From the NCBI GenBank assembly GCA_023402915.1, contig JAEYFO010000281.1, positions 1 to 11,421 of the forward strand: a DNA stretch of 11,421 bases, written 5' to 3'. The position numbers and the translations under genes are program-made. Source of the DNA: Bacillota bacterium. Lineage in GTDB: Bacteria; Bacillota; Clostridia; Christensenellales; CALWSW01. The notes under the pieces were generated by a model. The model did no database searches, had not been told where the DNA came from, and worked only from the letters and a program-made list of their open reading frames with translations. Shown in pieces: positions 1 to 5,935 of the stretch. How positions within the stretch are numbered: position 1 is the stretch's first letter; each line of letters begins with the position of its first letter.

Positions 1-18
1 GGAGAAAACCGAAACACT

Positions 19-45
19 CGAAAAAATCCGCCGCGGATTTTTTCG
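19..45 (+). terminator. Palindromic terminator-like hairpin upstream of alaS
   Basis: The arms CGAAAAAATCCGC and GCGGATTTTTTCG are perfect complements around a single C. As RNA this gives a short GC stem extended by A/U pairs, with a six-U tract on the 3' side, so it can act as an intrinsic terminator in either direction. It ends 8 nt before the alaS ribosome site (AAAGGAG, 54-60). It may end an upstream gene, or be the terminator half of a leader attenuator. T-box leaders are common before aminoacyl-tRNA synthetase genes in Firmicutes, but the conserved T-box sequence is not in the 18 visible upstream bases. Confidence 0.6.
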
Positions 46-66
46 ACACACAGAAAGGAGTTTCCC

Positions 67-1857
67 TTGAAAAAGAACATCAAATCCTACGAACTGAGGG
101 AGCTGTACCTGAAGTTTTTCGCTTCGAAGGGACATGCCGTCATCCCCTCCGCTTCCCTGCTCCCCGAAAACGACCCCACCGTGCTGTTCACCACGGCGGG
201 CATGCATCCCCTCGTGCCCTATCTGATGGGCCAGCATCATCCCGAGGGCAGGCGCCTGACCGACGTGCAGAAGTGCGTCCGCACCGGCGACATCGACGAA
301 GTGGGCGATTACAGCCACTGCACGTTCTTCGAGATGCTGGGCAACTGGTCTCTGGGCGACTATTTCAAAGAGGACGCCATCGCCTACAGCTGGGAATTCC
401 TCACCAGCCCCGAATGGCTCGGCCTTGACCCGAAGGATCTGTATTTCACCTGCTTTGCGGGCGAAGAGGGCATCCCGAAGGACACCGAAGCGGCGGCGAT
501 CTGGATGAAGCAGGGCGTTCAACCTGACCACATCTTCTTCCTTGACCGCAAGCACAACTGGTGGGGCCCCGCCGGTCAGACCGGCCCCTGCGGCCCGGAC
601 ACCGAAATGTTCATCGACACCGGCAAACCCGCCTGCGGCCCGGACTGCTCCCCCGCCTGCTCCTGCGGCAAGTATCTGGAGATCTGGAACGACGTGTTCA
701 TGCAGTACAACAAGACTGCGGACGGCCAGTATGTGCCGCTGGCGCAGAAGAACGTCGATACGGGCATGGGGCTTGACCGCACGATCGCCGTTTTGCAGGG
801 CGTGAAGTCCGTCTACGACACCGACGTGTTCGAAAAGATCCTTGCCAAAATTTCCGAGCTTTCCGGCAAGCACTACGGCGATTCCGACGAGATCACCAGG
901 GGCTTCCGCATCGTGGCCGACCACATCCGCTGCTCGACGTTCATCATGGGCGACCCCCGCGGCATGAGCCCGTCGAACGTGGATCAGGGCTACATCCTGC
1001 GCCGTCTGATCCGCCGCGCCATCCGCTGGGCGACGAAGCTGGGCATTCCGGAAGGCCATCTGTGGGAAGTGTCCGAAGCGGTCATCGAGACCTATGCGCC
1101 CTATTATCCCGAGCTGACCGAGCGCCACGATTTCATCATCGAGCAGCTCAAGAAGGAAGAAGAGCGCTTCCAGGCCACGCTCAAGAAGGGCATCCGCGAG
1201 TTCGATTCCGTCGTCTCCAAGCTGGACGGCACGGTCATCGACGGCACGACGGCCTTCCGCCTGTACGACACGTTCGGCTTCCCCATCGAGATGACGGTGG
1301 AGCTGGCGGCGGAAAAGGGGCTGACCGTGGACACGGAGGGCTTTGAAAAGGCCTTTGCCGCCCATCAGGAGCTGAGCCGCGCCGGCAGCGAGCAGAAGTT
1401 CAAGTCCGGTCTGGCCGACACCAGCGTGGAGACCACCCGGCTGCACACCGCGACCCATCTGCTGCACGCCGCGCTGCGCAAGGTGCTTGGCGACGAAGTG
1501 GCGCAGAAGGGTTCGAACATCACCGCTGAACGCCTGCGCTTCGACTTCTCCTTCGGCCGCAAGATGACGCCCGAAGAGATCAAGGAAGTCGAGGATCTGG
1601 TCAACGACGCGATCCAGAAGCAGATCGACGTGGACTGCCGCGAGATGACCGTGGACGAGGCCCGCGCCGAGGGCGCCATCGGCCTGTTCGCCTCCAAGTA
1701 CGGCGAGCGCGTCCGGGTGTACACCATCCCCGGCGTTTCCAGGGAGATCTGCTCCGGCCCGCACGTTGCCAACACCAGCGAGCTGCATCATTTCAAGATC
1801 CAGAAGGAACAGGCTTCCTCCGCCGGCGTGCGCCGCATCAAGGCCGTTTTGGACTAA
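67..1857 (+). CDS. alaS: Alanine--tRNA ligase, short form without C-Ala domain
   Basis: This cytosolic enzyme charges tRNA-Ala with alanine and hydrolyses mischarged Ser/Gly-tRNA-Ala. The 596-residue product has the class II catalytic core at the N-terminus (FFEMLGNWSLGDYF at 87-100, GPCGPDTE at 173-180, EIWNDVFMQYN at 205-215, and the motif 3 region GMGLDR at 233-238). A helical tRNA-recognition domain follows (LIRRAIR, LYDTFGFPIEMT near 399-410). The editing domain carries the zinc motifs HTATH (H460, H464) and CSGPH (C562, H566). The protein ends there, whereas bacterial enzymes of about 870 residues continue into a C-Ala domain. This fits a known subfamily of about 590 residues. Four cysteines at 190, 194, 198 and 200 form a possible extra metal site. 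The TTG start is supported by AAAGGAG 6 nt upstream, with no competing start. Identification is firm; the lack of C-Ala reflects a natural TAA stop, with no sign of a frameshift. Confidence 0.97.
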   Translation: MKKNIKSYELRELYLKFFASKGHAVIPSASLLPENDPTVLFTTAGMHPLVPYLMGQHHPEGRRLTDVQKCVRTGDIDEVGDYSHCTFFEMLGNWSLGDYFKEDAIAYSWEFLTSPEWLGLDPKDLYFTCFAGEEGIPKDTEAAAIWMKQGVQPDHIFFLDRKHNWWGPAGQTGPCGPDTEMFIDTGKPACGPDCSPACSCGKYLEIWNDVFMQYNKTADGQYVPLAQKNVDTGMGLDRTIAVLQGVKSVYDTDVFEKILAKISELSGKHYGDSDEITRGFRIVADHIRCSTFIMGDPRGMSPSNVDQGYILRRLIRRAIRWATKLGIPEGHLWEVSEAVIETYAPYYPELTERHDFIIEQLKKEEERFQATLKKGIREFDSVVSKLDGTVIDGTTAFRLYDTFGFPIEMTVELAAEKGLTVDTEGFEKAFAAHQELSRAGSEQKFKSGLADTSVETTRLHTATHLLHAALRKVLGDEVAQKGSNITAERLRFDFSFGRKMTPEEIKEVEDLVNDAIQKQIDVDCREMTVDEARAEGAIGLFASKYGERVRVYTIPGVSREICSGPHVANTSELHHFKIQKEQASSAGVRRIKAVLD

Positions 1858-1905
1858 GGATCGATAAATAAGCCCCCCTCAACCGGCGGGGCGGCATAAG
1901 AACCG

Positions 1906-1947
1906 TTGACAGCCACAGCAGTTTGGTTTGAACCGCTGTGGCTGTTG
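1906..1947 (+). other. Strong stem-loop downstream of alaS
   Basis: ACAGCCACAGC (1909-1919) pairs perfectly with GCTGTGGCTGT (1935-1945), 11 bp, and two G-U pairs can extend it. The loop contains GGTTTGAACC, itself self-complementary. No U-tract follows on either strand, so it is not a classic intrinsic terminator. It may protect the alaS 3' end or be a remnant of something larger. The TTGACA at 1906-1911 lies within this stem and has no matching -10. Confidence 0.5.
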
Positions 1948-2023
1948 TCGTATCCCGTCCGGCTCTGTGATAGCATGGGAGCGTCAGCGTTACAAATCGA
2001 TTTTTATACCGGGGAGAGCAGGG

Positions 2024-2620
2024 ATGCAGATCAGTCAGTTTTTTATCAGCGGAGACGTCAAGGGGGCCATTGCCTATATGCGCGAGCACGAGGAATTCAA
2101 GGATATTCTTCCTGCGTATACGGCGATTTTTAAAAATTGCGAATACCGCACATATGAACTTCCCGGCCATCTCAACGACGTCCTGCGGCTGTATCAGATT
2201 TATTTTCGGGACGTGTTTTATTGCGGCTGCCCGGAACCGGAGGCCGCGGACAGGCTGCGAACGCAGCTGAGGGTGCTTCTGAAGCTGCCGGATGCGGCAG
2301 AAGAACTGCTGGCGGAGCGACTTCAAGCGATGTTTGAAGCGGAGGGCTATCACGCGCTTTTCGGGAAAACGCAGGGATATTACGGCCCGTATCTCTGGCG
2401 GGACACGGTTCCGGCCGTCTACCGCGTCGAGCTGCCGGGCGGCACGGCGGAATACGCCGTCAACATTCTCAAGGGCTTCGTGTTTCGAAGCTGGATGGAT
2501 CATCTGACCTTCGGCCGGTACGGATCAACAGTCGCTGCCCTGCATTCAGGCGCGGGCGCTCGCGCTGTTTCAGGCGCATACAAAAGAGCTGGAAGGAGGG
2601 AGACGTTAGGGAGACGTTAG
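2024..2620 (+). CDS. Hypothetical protein, probably with a damaged 3' end
   Basis: No function can be named. The ATG at 2024 is preceded by GGGGAG with 7 nt spacing; the frame is open further upstream (to 1928) but without a ribosome site there. The 198-residue product has no signal peptide or membrane segment. Its first 165 residues look like a genuine soluble protein, with segments such as YELPGHLNDVLRLYQIY (44-60), GKTQGYYGPYLW (114-125) and FRSWMDHLTFGRYG (154-167). From memory, not a search, clostridial proteins with these segments continue after FGRYG into a longer C-terminal half containing an HEAQH-like motif, which is absent here. The last 31 residues in this frame are low-complexity. 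The +1 frame instead reads SLPCIQARALALF and on to a TAG at 2607-2609, which looks more like a native C-terminus. An internal deletion plus frameshift is the simplest reading. The gene converges on the minus-strand lipoprotein gene. Confidence 0.6.
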   Translation: MQISQFFISGDVKGAIAYMREHEEFKDILPAYTAIFKNCEYRTYELPGHLNDVLRLYQIYFRDVFYCGCPEPEAADRLRTQLRVLLKLPDAAEELLAERLQAMFEAEGYHALFGKTQGYYGPYLWRDTVPAVYRVELPGGTAEYAVNILKGFVFRSWMDHLTFGRYGSTVAALHSGAGARAVSGAYKRAGRRETLGRR

Positions 2621-2630
2621 GGAGACGCTG
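2598..2630 (+). repeat. Three tandem 11-bp repeats
   Basis: GGGAGACGTTA occurs twice back to back (2598-2608, 2609-2619), followed by the variant GGGAGACGCTG (2620-2630). The array overlaps the end of the preceding gene: the stop in the +1 frame (2607-2609) and the stop in the annotated frame (2618-2620) both lie in it. Slippage here may have moved the stop codon. Confidence 0.8.
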
Positions 2631-2684
2631 GGGGAACTTTTTTGAAAAAAAGTCCCCCCAGACCCCCCTCAAAAAACTTTCAAA
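2630..2684 (+). repeat. C-tract/A-tract 3' repeat, copy A (compact form)
   Basis: GGGGG (2630-2634) plus ACTTTTTT (2636-2643) pairs with AAAAAAGT (2646-2653) plus CCCCC (2655-2659), giving a long imperfect hairpin. It is followed by a second C6 tract (2663-2668) and AAAAAACTTTCAAA (2671-2684). The section 2641-2684 is the reverse complement of copy B at 2989-3029, with only one substitution and three one-base differences in homopolymer length. Copy A begins about 10 nt after the stop codon of the preceding plus-strand gene and probably lies in its 3' untranslated region. Confidence 0.75.
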
Positions 2685-2691
2685 AATAAAG

Positions 2692-2720
2692 AAACAGCCG
2701 GAGAAGGATCCGGCTGTTTT
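2692..2720 (+). terminator. Intrinsic terminator
   Basis: AAACAGCCGGA (2692-2702) and TCCGGCTGTTT (2709-2719) form a perfect 11-bp stem around a 6-nt GAAGGA loop, ending in TTTT. It is a good Rho-independent terminator for the plus-strand gene ending near 2620. The A-tract on the 5' side would let it also work for minus-strand transcripts arriving from the lipoprotein gene. Confidence 0.85.
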
Positions 2721-2988
2721 CTGATGAAGGGGAGAAAAAAGAGCGCCGAAGGGCAAAGCAGCTGCCGCCTATCGAGGATCGGCGGGAACGGCTCGTAGGT
2801 GATGCGGTTTTTTTCAGAGCGATTTCTTTCAAAAGGGTAAAAAATCCTGCCCGCGCAGAAATTCTTTTCCGAAAAACGGGAGGCAACCTTTTCCGTGCTG
2901 AGCAGCTTTTTCAACTGCTTCAACCTTCCTCCGTCCCCTAACCGCTCCATCGGAAGAAAAGCTCTTCGGCTCTGGTTTTTCTCTTTTC
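2721..2988. other. Spacer between two inverted repeat copies; no gene recognised
   Basis: About 270 bp lie between the copy A terminator and copy B. Short reading frames exist on both strands, for example a plus-strand frame from about 2760 to 2940 and a minus-strand frame across the whole spacer. None has a ribosome site with a plausible start, and none gives a protein I recognise. A decayed gene remnant cannot be excluded. Confidence 0.5.
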
Positions 2989-3110
2989 TTTGAAAGTTTT
3001 TGAGGGGGTTTGGGGGGACTTTTTTCAAAGGTCGTCACCCGCAAGGGTGACATGCTTCCTTGCTGAAATGCCAAATTTTCAGCAGGAAAATTTGGTAAAA
3101 GTCCCCCCAA
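2989..3110 (-). repeat. C-tract/A-tract 3' repeat, copy B, with structured insert
   Basis: The segment 2989-3029 matches copy A in inverted orientation. TTGGGGGGACTTTT (3010-3023) pairs perfectly over 14 bp with AAAAGTCCCCCCAA (3097-3110) and encloses about 73 nt that copy A lacks. Inside are GTCACCC-GCAA-GGGTGAC (3034-3051), a 7-bp stem with a GNRA-type loop, and CCAAATTTTC-AGCAG-GAAAATTTGG (3071-3095), a perfect 10-bp stem. The second competes with TGCTGAAA/TTTCAGCA (3061-3068/3077-3084). The element starts 9 nt after the stop of the minus-strand lipoprotein gene, so it probably forms the folded 3' end of that transcript and may act as its terminator. Confidence 0.75.
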
Positions 3111-3119
3111 CGCCTCCCC

Positions 3120-3617
3120 TTACTGGATCGCCCCTTCGAACGTCTCGACCGCCGTGCCGTTGTCCTCGGAGATGACCAGCATCACGTAGCGGCCCTTCGT
3201 GACCACCTTGCCCTGCTGGGCCATTTCGTAGGGCTCGGGCAGATAGCGCTCAAAGGACTGCTCCACGTCCTTTCGATAGGCTTCGAAAGCCTCGGCGATC
3301 TTCGCCGCGTCGTCCGCCGTCTTGCCCTCGGCCAGCAGCAGGTTGTCCGCCGTGACCATCATGTTCGTGTTGAAGGAATGATCCGCCAGCCACTCCGTGT
3401 CCAGCCCGGTGCGCTCCTTGAAGTATTCCAGCTCGTCCGGATCGTCCAGATCCACCCGGTTCGTCATGGCAAATTCCACTTTGCCCATGATGTCGTCCGC
3501 CAGTTCGTCCATGGTCATGGACGCTTTCAGATCGGAACCCGAACCGCCCGCCGCGCAGGCCGAGAGGGCAAACAGGGCGCTCAGCGCCAGAAGCATCGCG
3601 AGAAGAGTCTTTTTCAT
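3120..3617 (-). CDS. DUF4358-like lipoprotein
   Basis: This 165-residue protein starts with a lipoprotein signal: MKK, a hydrophobic stretch at 4-17, and the lipobox LSAC with the lipidated cysteine at 21. It should be exported by Sec and anchored to the outer face of the membrane. The mature part is acidic and resembles the DUF4358 family of clostridial lipoproteins, which end in a segment like GRYVMLVISED (about 142-152). Family function is unknown to me. The ATG at 3617 was chosen because the signal peptide begins there and AAAGGAG lies 11 nt upstream, a slightly long spacing; an open extension to 3728 has no signal or ribosome site. The ProX gene upstream on the same strand is separated by 246 bp, so co-transcription is uncertain. 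The structured repeat copy B follows the stop. Confidence 0.8.
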   Translation of the reverse strand: MKKTLLAMLLALSALFALSACAAGGSGSDLKASMTMDELADDIMGKVEFAMTNRVDLDDPDELEYFKERTGLDTEWLADHSFNTNMMVTADNLLLAEGKTADDAAKIAEAFEAYRKDVEQSFERYLPEPYEMAQQGKVVTKGRYVMLVISEDNGTAVETFEGAIQ

Positions 3618-3637
3618 GGTGCAAGGTTCTCCTTTTT

Positions 3638-3659
3638 CCCGGCTGTGCGCCGGGTTTTT
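3638..3659 (-). promoter_or_regulatory. Hairpin abutting the lipoprotein ribosome site
   Basis: CCCGGC and GCCGGG form a 6-bp GC stem with a 5-nt loop. Read on the plus strand it is followed by TTTTT and looks like a small terminator, but no plus-strand gene precedes it. Read on the minus strand the hairpin is directly followed by the A-rich ribosome site of the lipoprotein gene, so it may stabilise the leader or end minus-strand transcription from the ProX gene weakly. The rest of 3660-3863 holds two AAACCGTCT copies 10 nt apart (3764-3772, 3774-3782) and no convincing promoter. Confidence 0.4.
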
Positions 3660-3863
3660 CTTTGGGAAATTTTGGGGTGATTTTGGACGCTTCGCGTTTT
3701 TCAAAAGACTGTTTTGGCTGTTTTGCAACCCGTTTTTCGAAGGATTCTAAAACGCTGCCATAAAAACCGTCTCAAACCGTCTTTTGCGCCCGATCAACCC
3801 GCCCGCTTTTCTTTTCCCCCGTTTTGACGAAAAACTTGCCGGAAAAGTTCCCGCGCAGCGCCC

Positions 3864-4406
3864 TTACCTCCCGTCCGCCGCGCCGGGCAGCGTCACAAAC
3901 CGCGGCGCGTGGCCGGTGCGGGGCAGACAGGTTTCAAAAAAATCTTTGGAAGAAAGGGCGATGGTCGCCGTGTTCACGCCCGGATGCACCAGCAGCGTTT
4001 CGGCCTTTTTGAGGTCCTCGTCAAGAAGCAGCTCCACTGCGTTCTGCCCGTCCCACAGCAGGCCCATCGGCCCGATCGCGCCCGGATGGCAGCCCAGATA
4101 GGCCAGCAGCTGCTCCTCCGGCCCGAAGGACAGCCGGGAAACGCCCAGCTGGCGGGAAATGTCCGCCGTGCGGAAGGGCTTGTCCCCATCGATGACCAGA
4201 AGATAAAACTTCGTCTTTTGCCGGTTGCACAAAAACAGATTCTTGCAATGGCTCGTGCCCGCGCCAAAGCCGTGGGCGCGGTCAAATTCCGCGCACTGCT
4301 CCATGGTATAGGCCGGCTCGTGCTGATAGGCCGTAAAGGGCACGCCCCACGCTTCGAGCGTGCCGTAGACTTTTTCTTCTTCCTGCGTCCGTGCTTCGTG
4401 TTCCAT
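3864..4406 (-). CDS. YbaK/ProX-family prolyl-tRNA editing deacylase
   Basis: This 180-residue single-domain cytosolic protein matches the stand-alone prolyl-tRNA deacylases (ProX/PrdX, also called ProXp-ala). They hydrolyse Ala-tRNA-Pro made in error by prolyl-tRNA synthetase. The diagnostic pieces are TSHCKNLFL (51-59) with the conserved lysine K55, the glycine-rich LGCHPGAIGPMGLLWD (104-119), and HPGVNTATIALSSKDFFE (141-158), the last very typical of this branch. Length is normal for the family. The ATG at 4406 has GGAGGA about 9 nt upstream. The gene is minus-strand, upstream of the lipoprotein gene and downstream of the DnaA-box region. No clear promoter was found in the AT-rich spacer before it. 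Substrate specificity is inferred from the family; related members act on Cys-tRNA-Pro. Confidence 0.93.
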   Translation of the reverse strand: MEHEARTQEEEKVYGTLEAWGVPFTAYQHEPAYTMEQCAEFDRAHGFGAGTSHCKNLFLCNRQKTKFYLLVIDGDKPFRTADISRQLGVSRLSFGPEEQLLAYLGCHPGAIGPMGLLWDGQNAVELLLDEDLKKAETLLVHPGVNTATIALSSKDFFETCLPRTGHAPRFVTLPGAADGR

Positions 4407-4427
4407 GATCTTTCGTCCTCCCGACGG

Positions 4428-4476
4428 ATTTTTTGGGTCAAAAATTAAAAATCGTTCGAAAATTCGATTTTCTTTT
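4428..4476. other. AT-rich segment beside DnaA-box cluster
   Basis: About 78% A+T over 49 bp in an otherwise GC-rich region. It contains AAAATCG/CGATTTT arms (4448-4454, 4465-4471) around a 10-nt spacer. It could be a DNA-unwinding element next to the DnaA boxes, or simply a weak terminator for the minus-strand PHP gene, since T-rich sequence follows the stem on that strand. Confidence 0.4.
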
Positions 4477-4541
4477 GGACGGGGTATCTTGTGTTCCTTT
4501 TGGAAAGCTCTACCAGTTCTTGTGGCAGAACTTCCTTTCGG

Positions 4542-4724
4542 TTTTCCACACTTTCCACAGGATTTCCCCAGATTTTTGTGGATAAGTGCGGTTTTCTATC
4601 CACAGGCTGTGGAAAACTCCTGTGGCTCTGGCCGGTGCGCAACCGTTTTTCCCCGAAAAACGGCAGGATCAGCCGTTCTTCTCAGCGCGGCGCGGCTGTG
4701 GACAACTGCGGCAGGTTTTCCACA
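4542..4724. promoter_or_regulatory. DnaA-box cluster (oriC-like or DnaA-titration site)
   Basis: Five DnaA-box-like 9-mers occur within 75 bp: TTTTCCACA (4542-4550), CTTTCCACA (4551-4559), TGTGGATAA (4577-4585, exact TTATCCACA on the minus strand), CTATCCACA (4596-4604) and TGTGGAAAA (4608-4616). Three match the TTWTNCACA consensus exactly and two have one mismatch. Two more, TGTGGACAA (4697-4705, one mismatch) and TTTTCCACA (4716-4724, exact), lie in the end of the PHP coding region and may be coincidental. The fourth and fifth boxes form an inverted pair. The cluster sits in the 275-bp spacer 4407-4681, with the AT-rich segment on its left. No replication gene is in the window, so a chromosomal origin is only one possibility; DnaA-box clusters away from oriC are known in Bacillus subtilis. 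Confidence 0.6.
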
Positions 4725-5476
4725 AACGTCCGCAGCCGGTCGATGCGCAGCGTTCCGTTCCAATCGTAGGCCGGGCTGTTGACGATGCGGCTTTCTGGCA
4801 GCCCTGCCTCGGCCGCCTGGAGGCGGGAATGTTCCACACAGCCCACCCGCTCCGGCCGGTGCGCGTCGCTTTGCAAAATGAAATACGCGCCCTCTTCCAT
4901 GGCGATGCGGAGGAGCGCCGGATCGAGGCCGTGGGTGTTGTTGATCTCCAGAACCACCCCCAGCCGCGCCGCCGCGCGCGCCACCGTCCGGACGTCCACC
5001 GGTACCGCGTCGCCCGGATGGGTCAAAACGTCCACCGGATAGCGCTCCATGGCCCGGCAGACCGCCTTCGTCATGGCCTCTTCGCAGCGCGCCGGGTGAA
5101 GCAGAGCCTTTTCCCAGAACCCCACCGCCGCGCCGCTGGTGGGCAGCACGCCGCGATGATAGCCAAAGAGCATCACGTCGGGCGCAAAGGGCATTTTTTC
5201 CACGTCCAGCCGGCCGTCCCAGTCCATAAGATTGGCCTCCACGCCCAGCAGGGCGACGCGCGCCCCCGCCCGGTCGTTTTCCCGGTCGATGTCCTGCCGG
5301 AGTTTGGGGTACCAGCGGGGCTTCACGCCGTAAATGCCGTGCCCCGGCCCGTGGTCGCTGATGGCCACGCCGATGCCCTTGTCCCGGGCGGCGCGGACGT
5401 TTTCTTCCACCGTGCCCTTGCCGTGTCGGTGGCGGCTGTACAGGGTGTGGGTGTGAAGATCCATGGTAATGCACAT
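4682..5476 (-). CDS. PHP-domain metal-dependent phosphoesterase
   Basis: The 264-residue protein is a stand-alone PHP domain, a metal-dependent phosphoesterase fold of the HIS2/YcdX type, probably cytosolic. Likely metal ligands are visible in order: HTH (H8, H10), H16 or H18, DHG (D41, H42), GVEAN (E80), FGYHRG (H107), LTHPGD (H153) and QSDAHR (D204, H206). Histidinol phosphatase is one activity in this superfamily, but there are no his genes here, so the substrate is unknown. The start at 5476 has AAGGAG 8 nt upstream. An ATG 12 nt further in (5464) is possible but less well placed; an open extension to 5545 lacks a ribosome site. The gene has its own promoter near 5713 and a long leader with a terminator-like hairpin. 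The C-terminal codons contain two DnaA-box-like words. Confidence 0.88.
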   Translation of the reverse strand: MCITMDLHTHTLYSRHRHGKGTVEENVRAARDKGIGVAISDHGPGHGIYGVKPRWYPKLRQDIDRENDRAGARVALLGVEANLMDWDGRLDVEKMPFAPDVMLFGYHRGVLPTSGAAVGFWEKALLHPARCEEAMTKAVCRAMERYPVDVLTHPGDAVPVDVRTVARAAARLGVVLEINNTHGLDPALLRIAMEEGAYFILQSDAHRPERVGCVEHSRLQAAEAGLPESRIVNSPAYDWNGTLRIDRLRTFVENLPQLSTAAPR

Positions 5477-5565
5477 TGTGTGTTCTCCTTGCAGCCGGTC
5501 TGCGCCATCTTCTGGCGGGCGGGCTGCTTTTTTGACTTTTTTCAACGTTTCAAAACCGGCTGTTC

Positions 5566-5595
5566 AAAAAGGCTTCGGCTGTTTCTGCCGAAAGC
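5566..5595 (-). terminator. Terminator-like hairpin in the leader of the PHP gene
   Basis: Read on the minus strand, GCTTTCGGC (one bulged U) pairs with GCCGAAGC around a 7-nt loop, then C and TTTTT. It lies about 110 nt downstream of the predicted transcription start and 90 nt before the PHP start codon. No minus-strand gene is seen between the promoter and this hairpin, so it fits an attenuator better than a gene-end terminator. An upstream AACGGC/GCCGTT stem (about 5607-5638) might be part of a competing fold. I recognise no known riboswitch class. Confidence 0.5.
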
Positions 5596-5712
5596 ACGGC
5601 GAACGGCCAACGGGAATGCTTCAAAGCCGTTCCGAAAGTTTCCCAAAGCTGCTTTCAAAGCGCGCCGAACCTTCCCAGATCTGACCGAAAGTTCGCCGCC
5701 GCTGCCTTTTTG

Positions 5713-5741
5713 ATTATACCACATCGCGCGCGCAGAGAAAA
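5713..5741 (-). promoter_or_regulatory. Extended -10 promoter for the PHP gene
   Basis: On the minus strand the sequence reads TGGTATAAT, a perfect -10 (plus coordinates 5713-5718) with the TG extension (5720-5721). A poor -35, TTTTCT (5736-5741), sits 17 bp upstream; extended -10 promoters tolerate that. Transcription would start near 5706, giving a leader of about 230 nt before the PHP gene. Confidence 0.65.
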
Positions 5742-5779
5742 ATGGCTGCGGGCGGAATTGTCCGGAAGGAAGGCTGAGT

Positions 5780-5798
5780 CCGGCGGGGCCGGTTTTTT
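5780..5798 (+). terminator. Small terminator-like hairpin in divergent spacer
   Basis: CCGGC-GGG-GCCGG followed by six T on the plus strand. The stem is only 5 bp but all G/C. No plus-strand gene precedes it, so it would stop stray transcription or act as an attenuator if the operon promoter lies upstream of it. Confidence 0.4.
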
Positions 5799-5842
5799 CT
5801 CCTTTCGGAACGCCCGGCTGAGTTCCCTTCCAACCGAAGAAA

Positions 5843-5888
5843 CCGCAGGTATTTTTGTTTTTCCCAAAAATTTTTCTTTCCCCTGCGG
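5843..5888 (+). other. Stem-loop with A/T-rich interior in divergent spacer
   Basis: CCGCAGG (5843-5849) pairs with CCTGCGG (5882-5888) around a 32-nt interior that can pair TTTTT-CCC-AAAAA. No convincing plus-strand promoter was found between 5720 and 5970, so whether it is transcribed with the operon at 5988 is unknown. Confidence 0.35.
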
Positions 5889-5935
5889 GAATTTTCCCCG
5901 CTCCCGTTTTATCAGGCAAAACGCCAAAACATCCG

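Noticed and set aside
1..66. T-box leader for alaS
   Set aside because: Only the terminator-like hairpin is visible; the conserved T-box sequence and specifier stem would lie before the window, so it cannot be claimed.
1906..1976. TTGACA at 1906 and TGTGATAGC near 1968 as a promoter for the gene at 2024
   Set aside because: The TTGACA lies within a strong stem-loop and is not at a normal spacing from a -10; the other candidate hexamers match consensus poorly.
2669..3028. Minus-strand frame in the spacer between the repeats
   Set aside because: No ribosome site before its start, crosses the repeat and a terminator, and gives no recognisable protein.
2630..3110. Inverted repeats as ends of a MITE or insertion sequence
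   Set aside because: No target-site duplication or transposase was found, and placement directly after each stop codon fits a 3' element better.
4586..5713. Plus-strand open frame opposite the PHP gene
   Set aside because: The minus strand carries all PHP metal motifs and a promoter and ribosome site; the plus frame has His/Arg/Pro-rich shadow composition.
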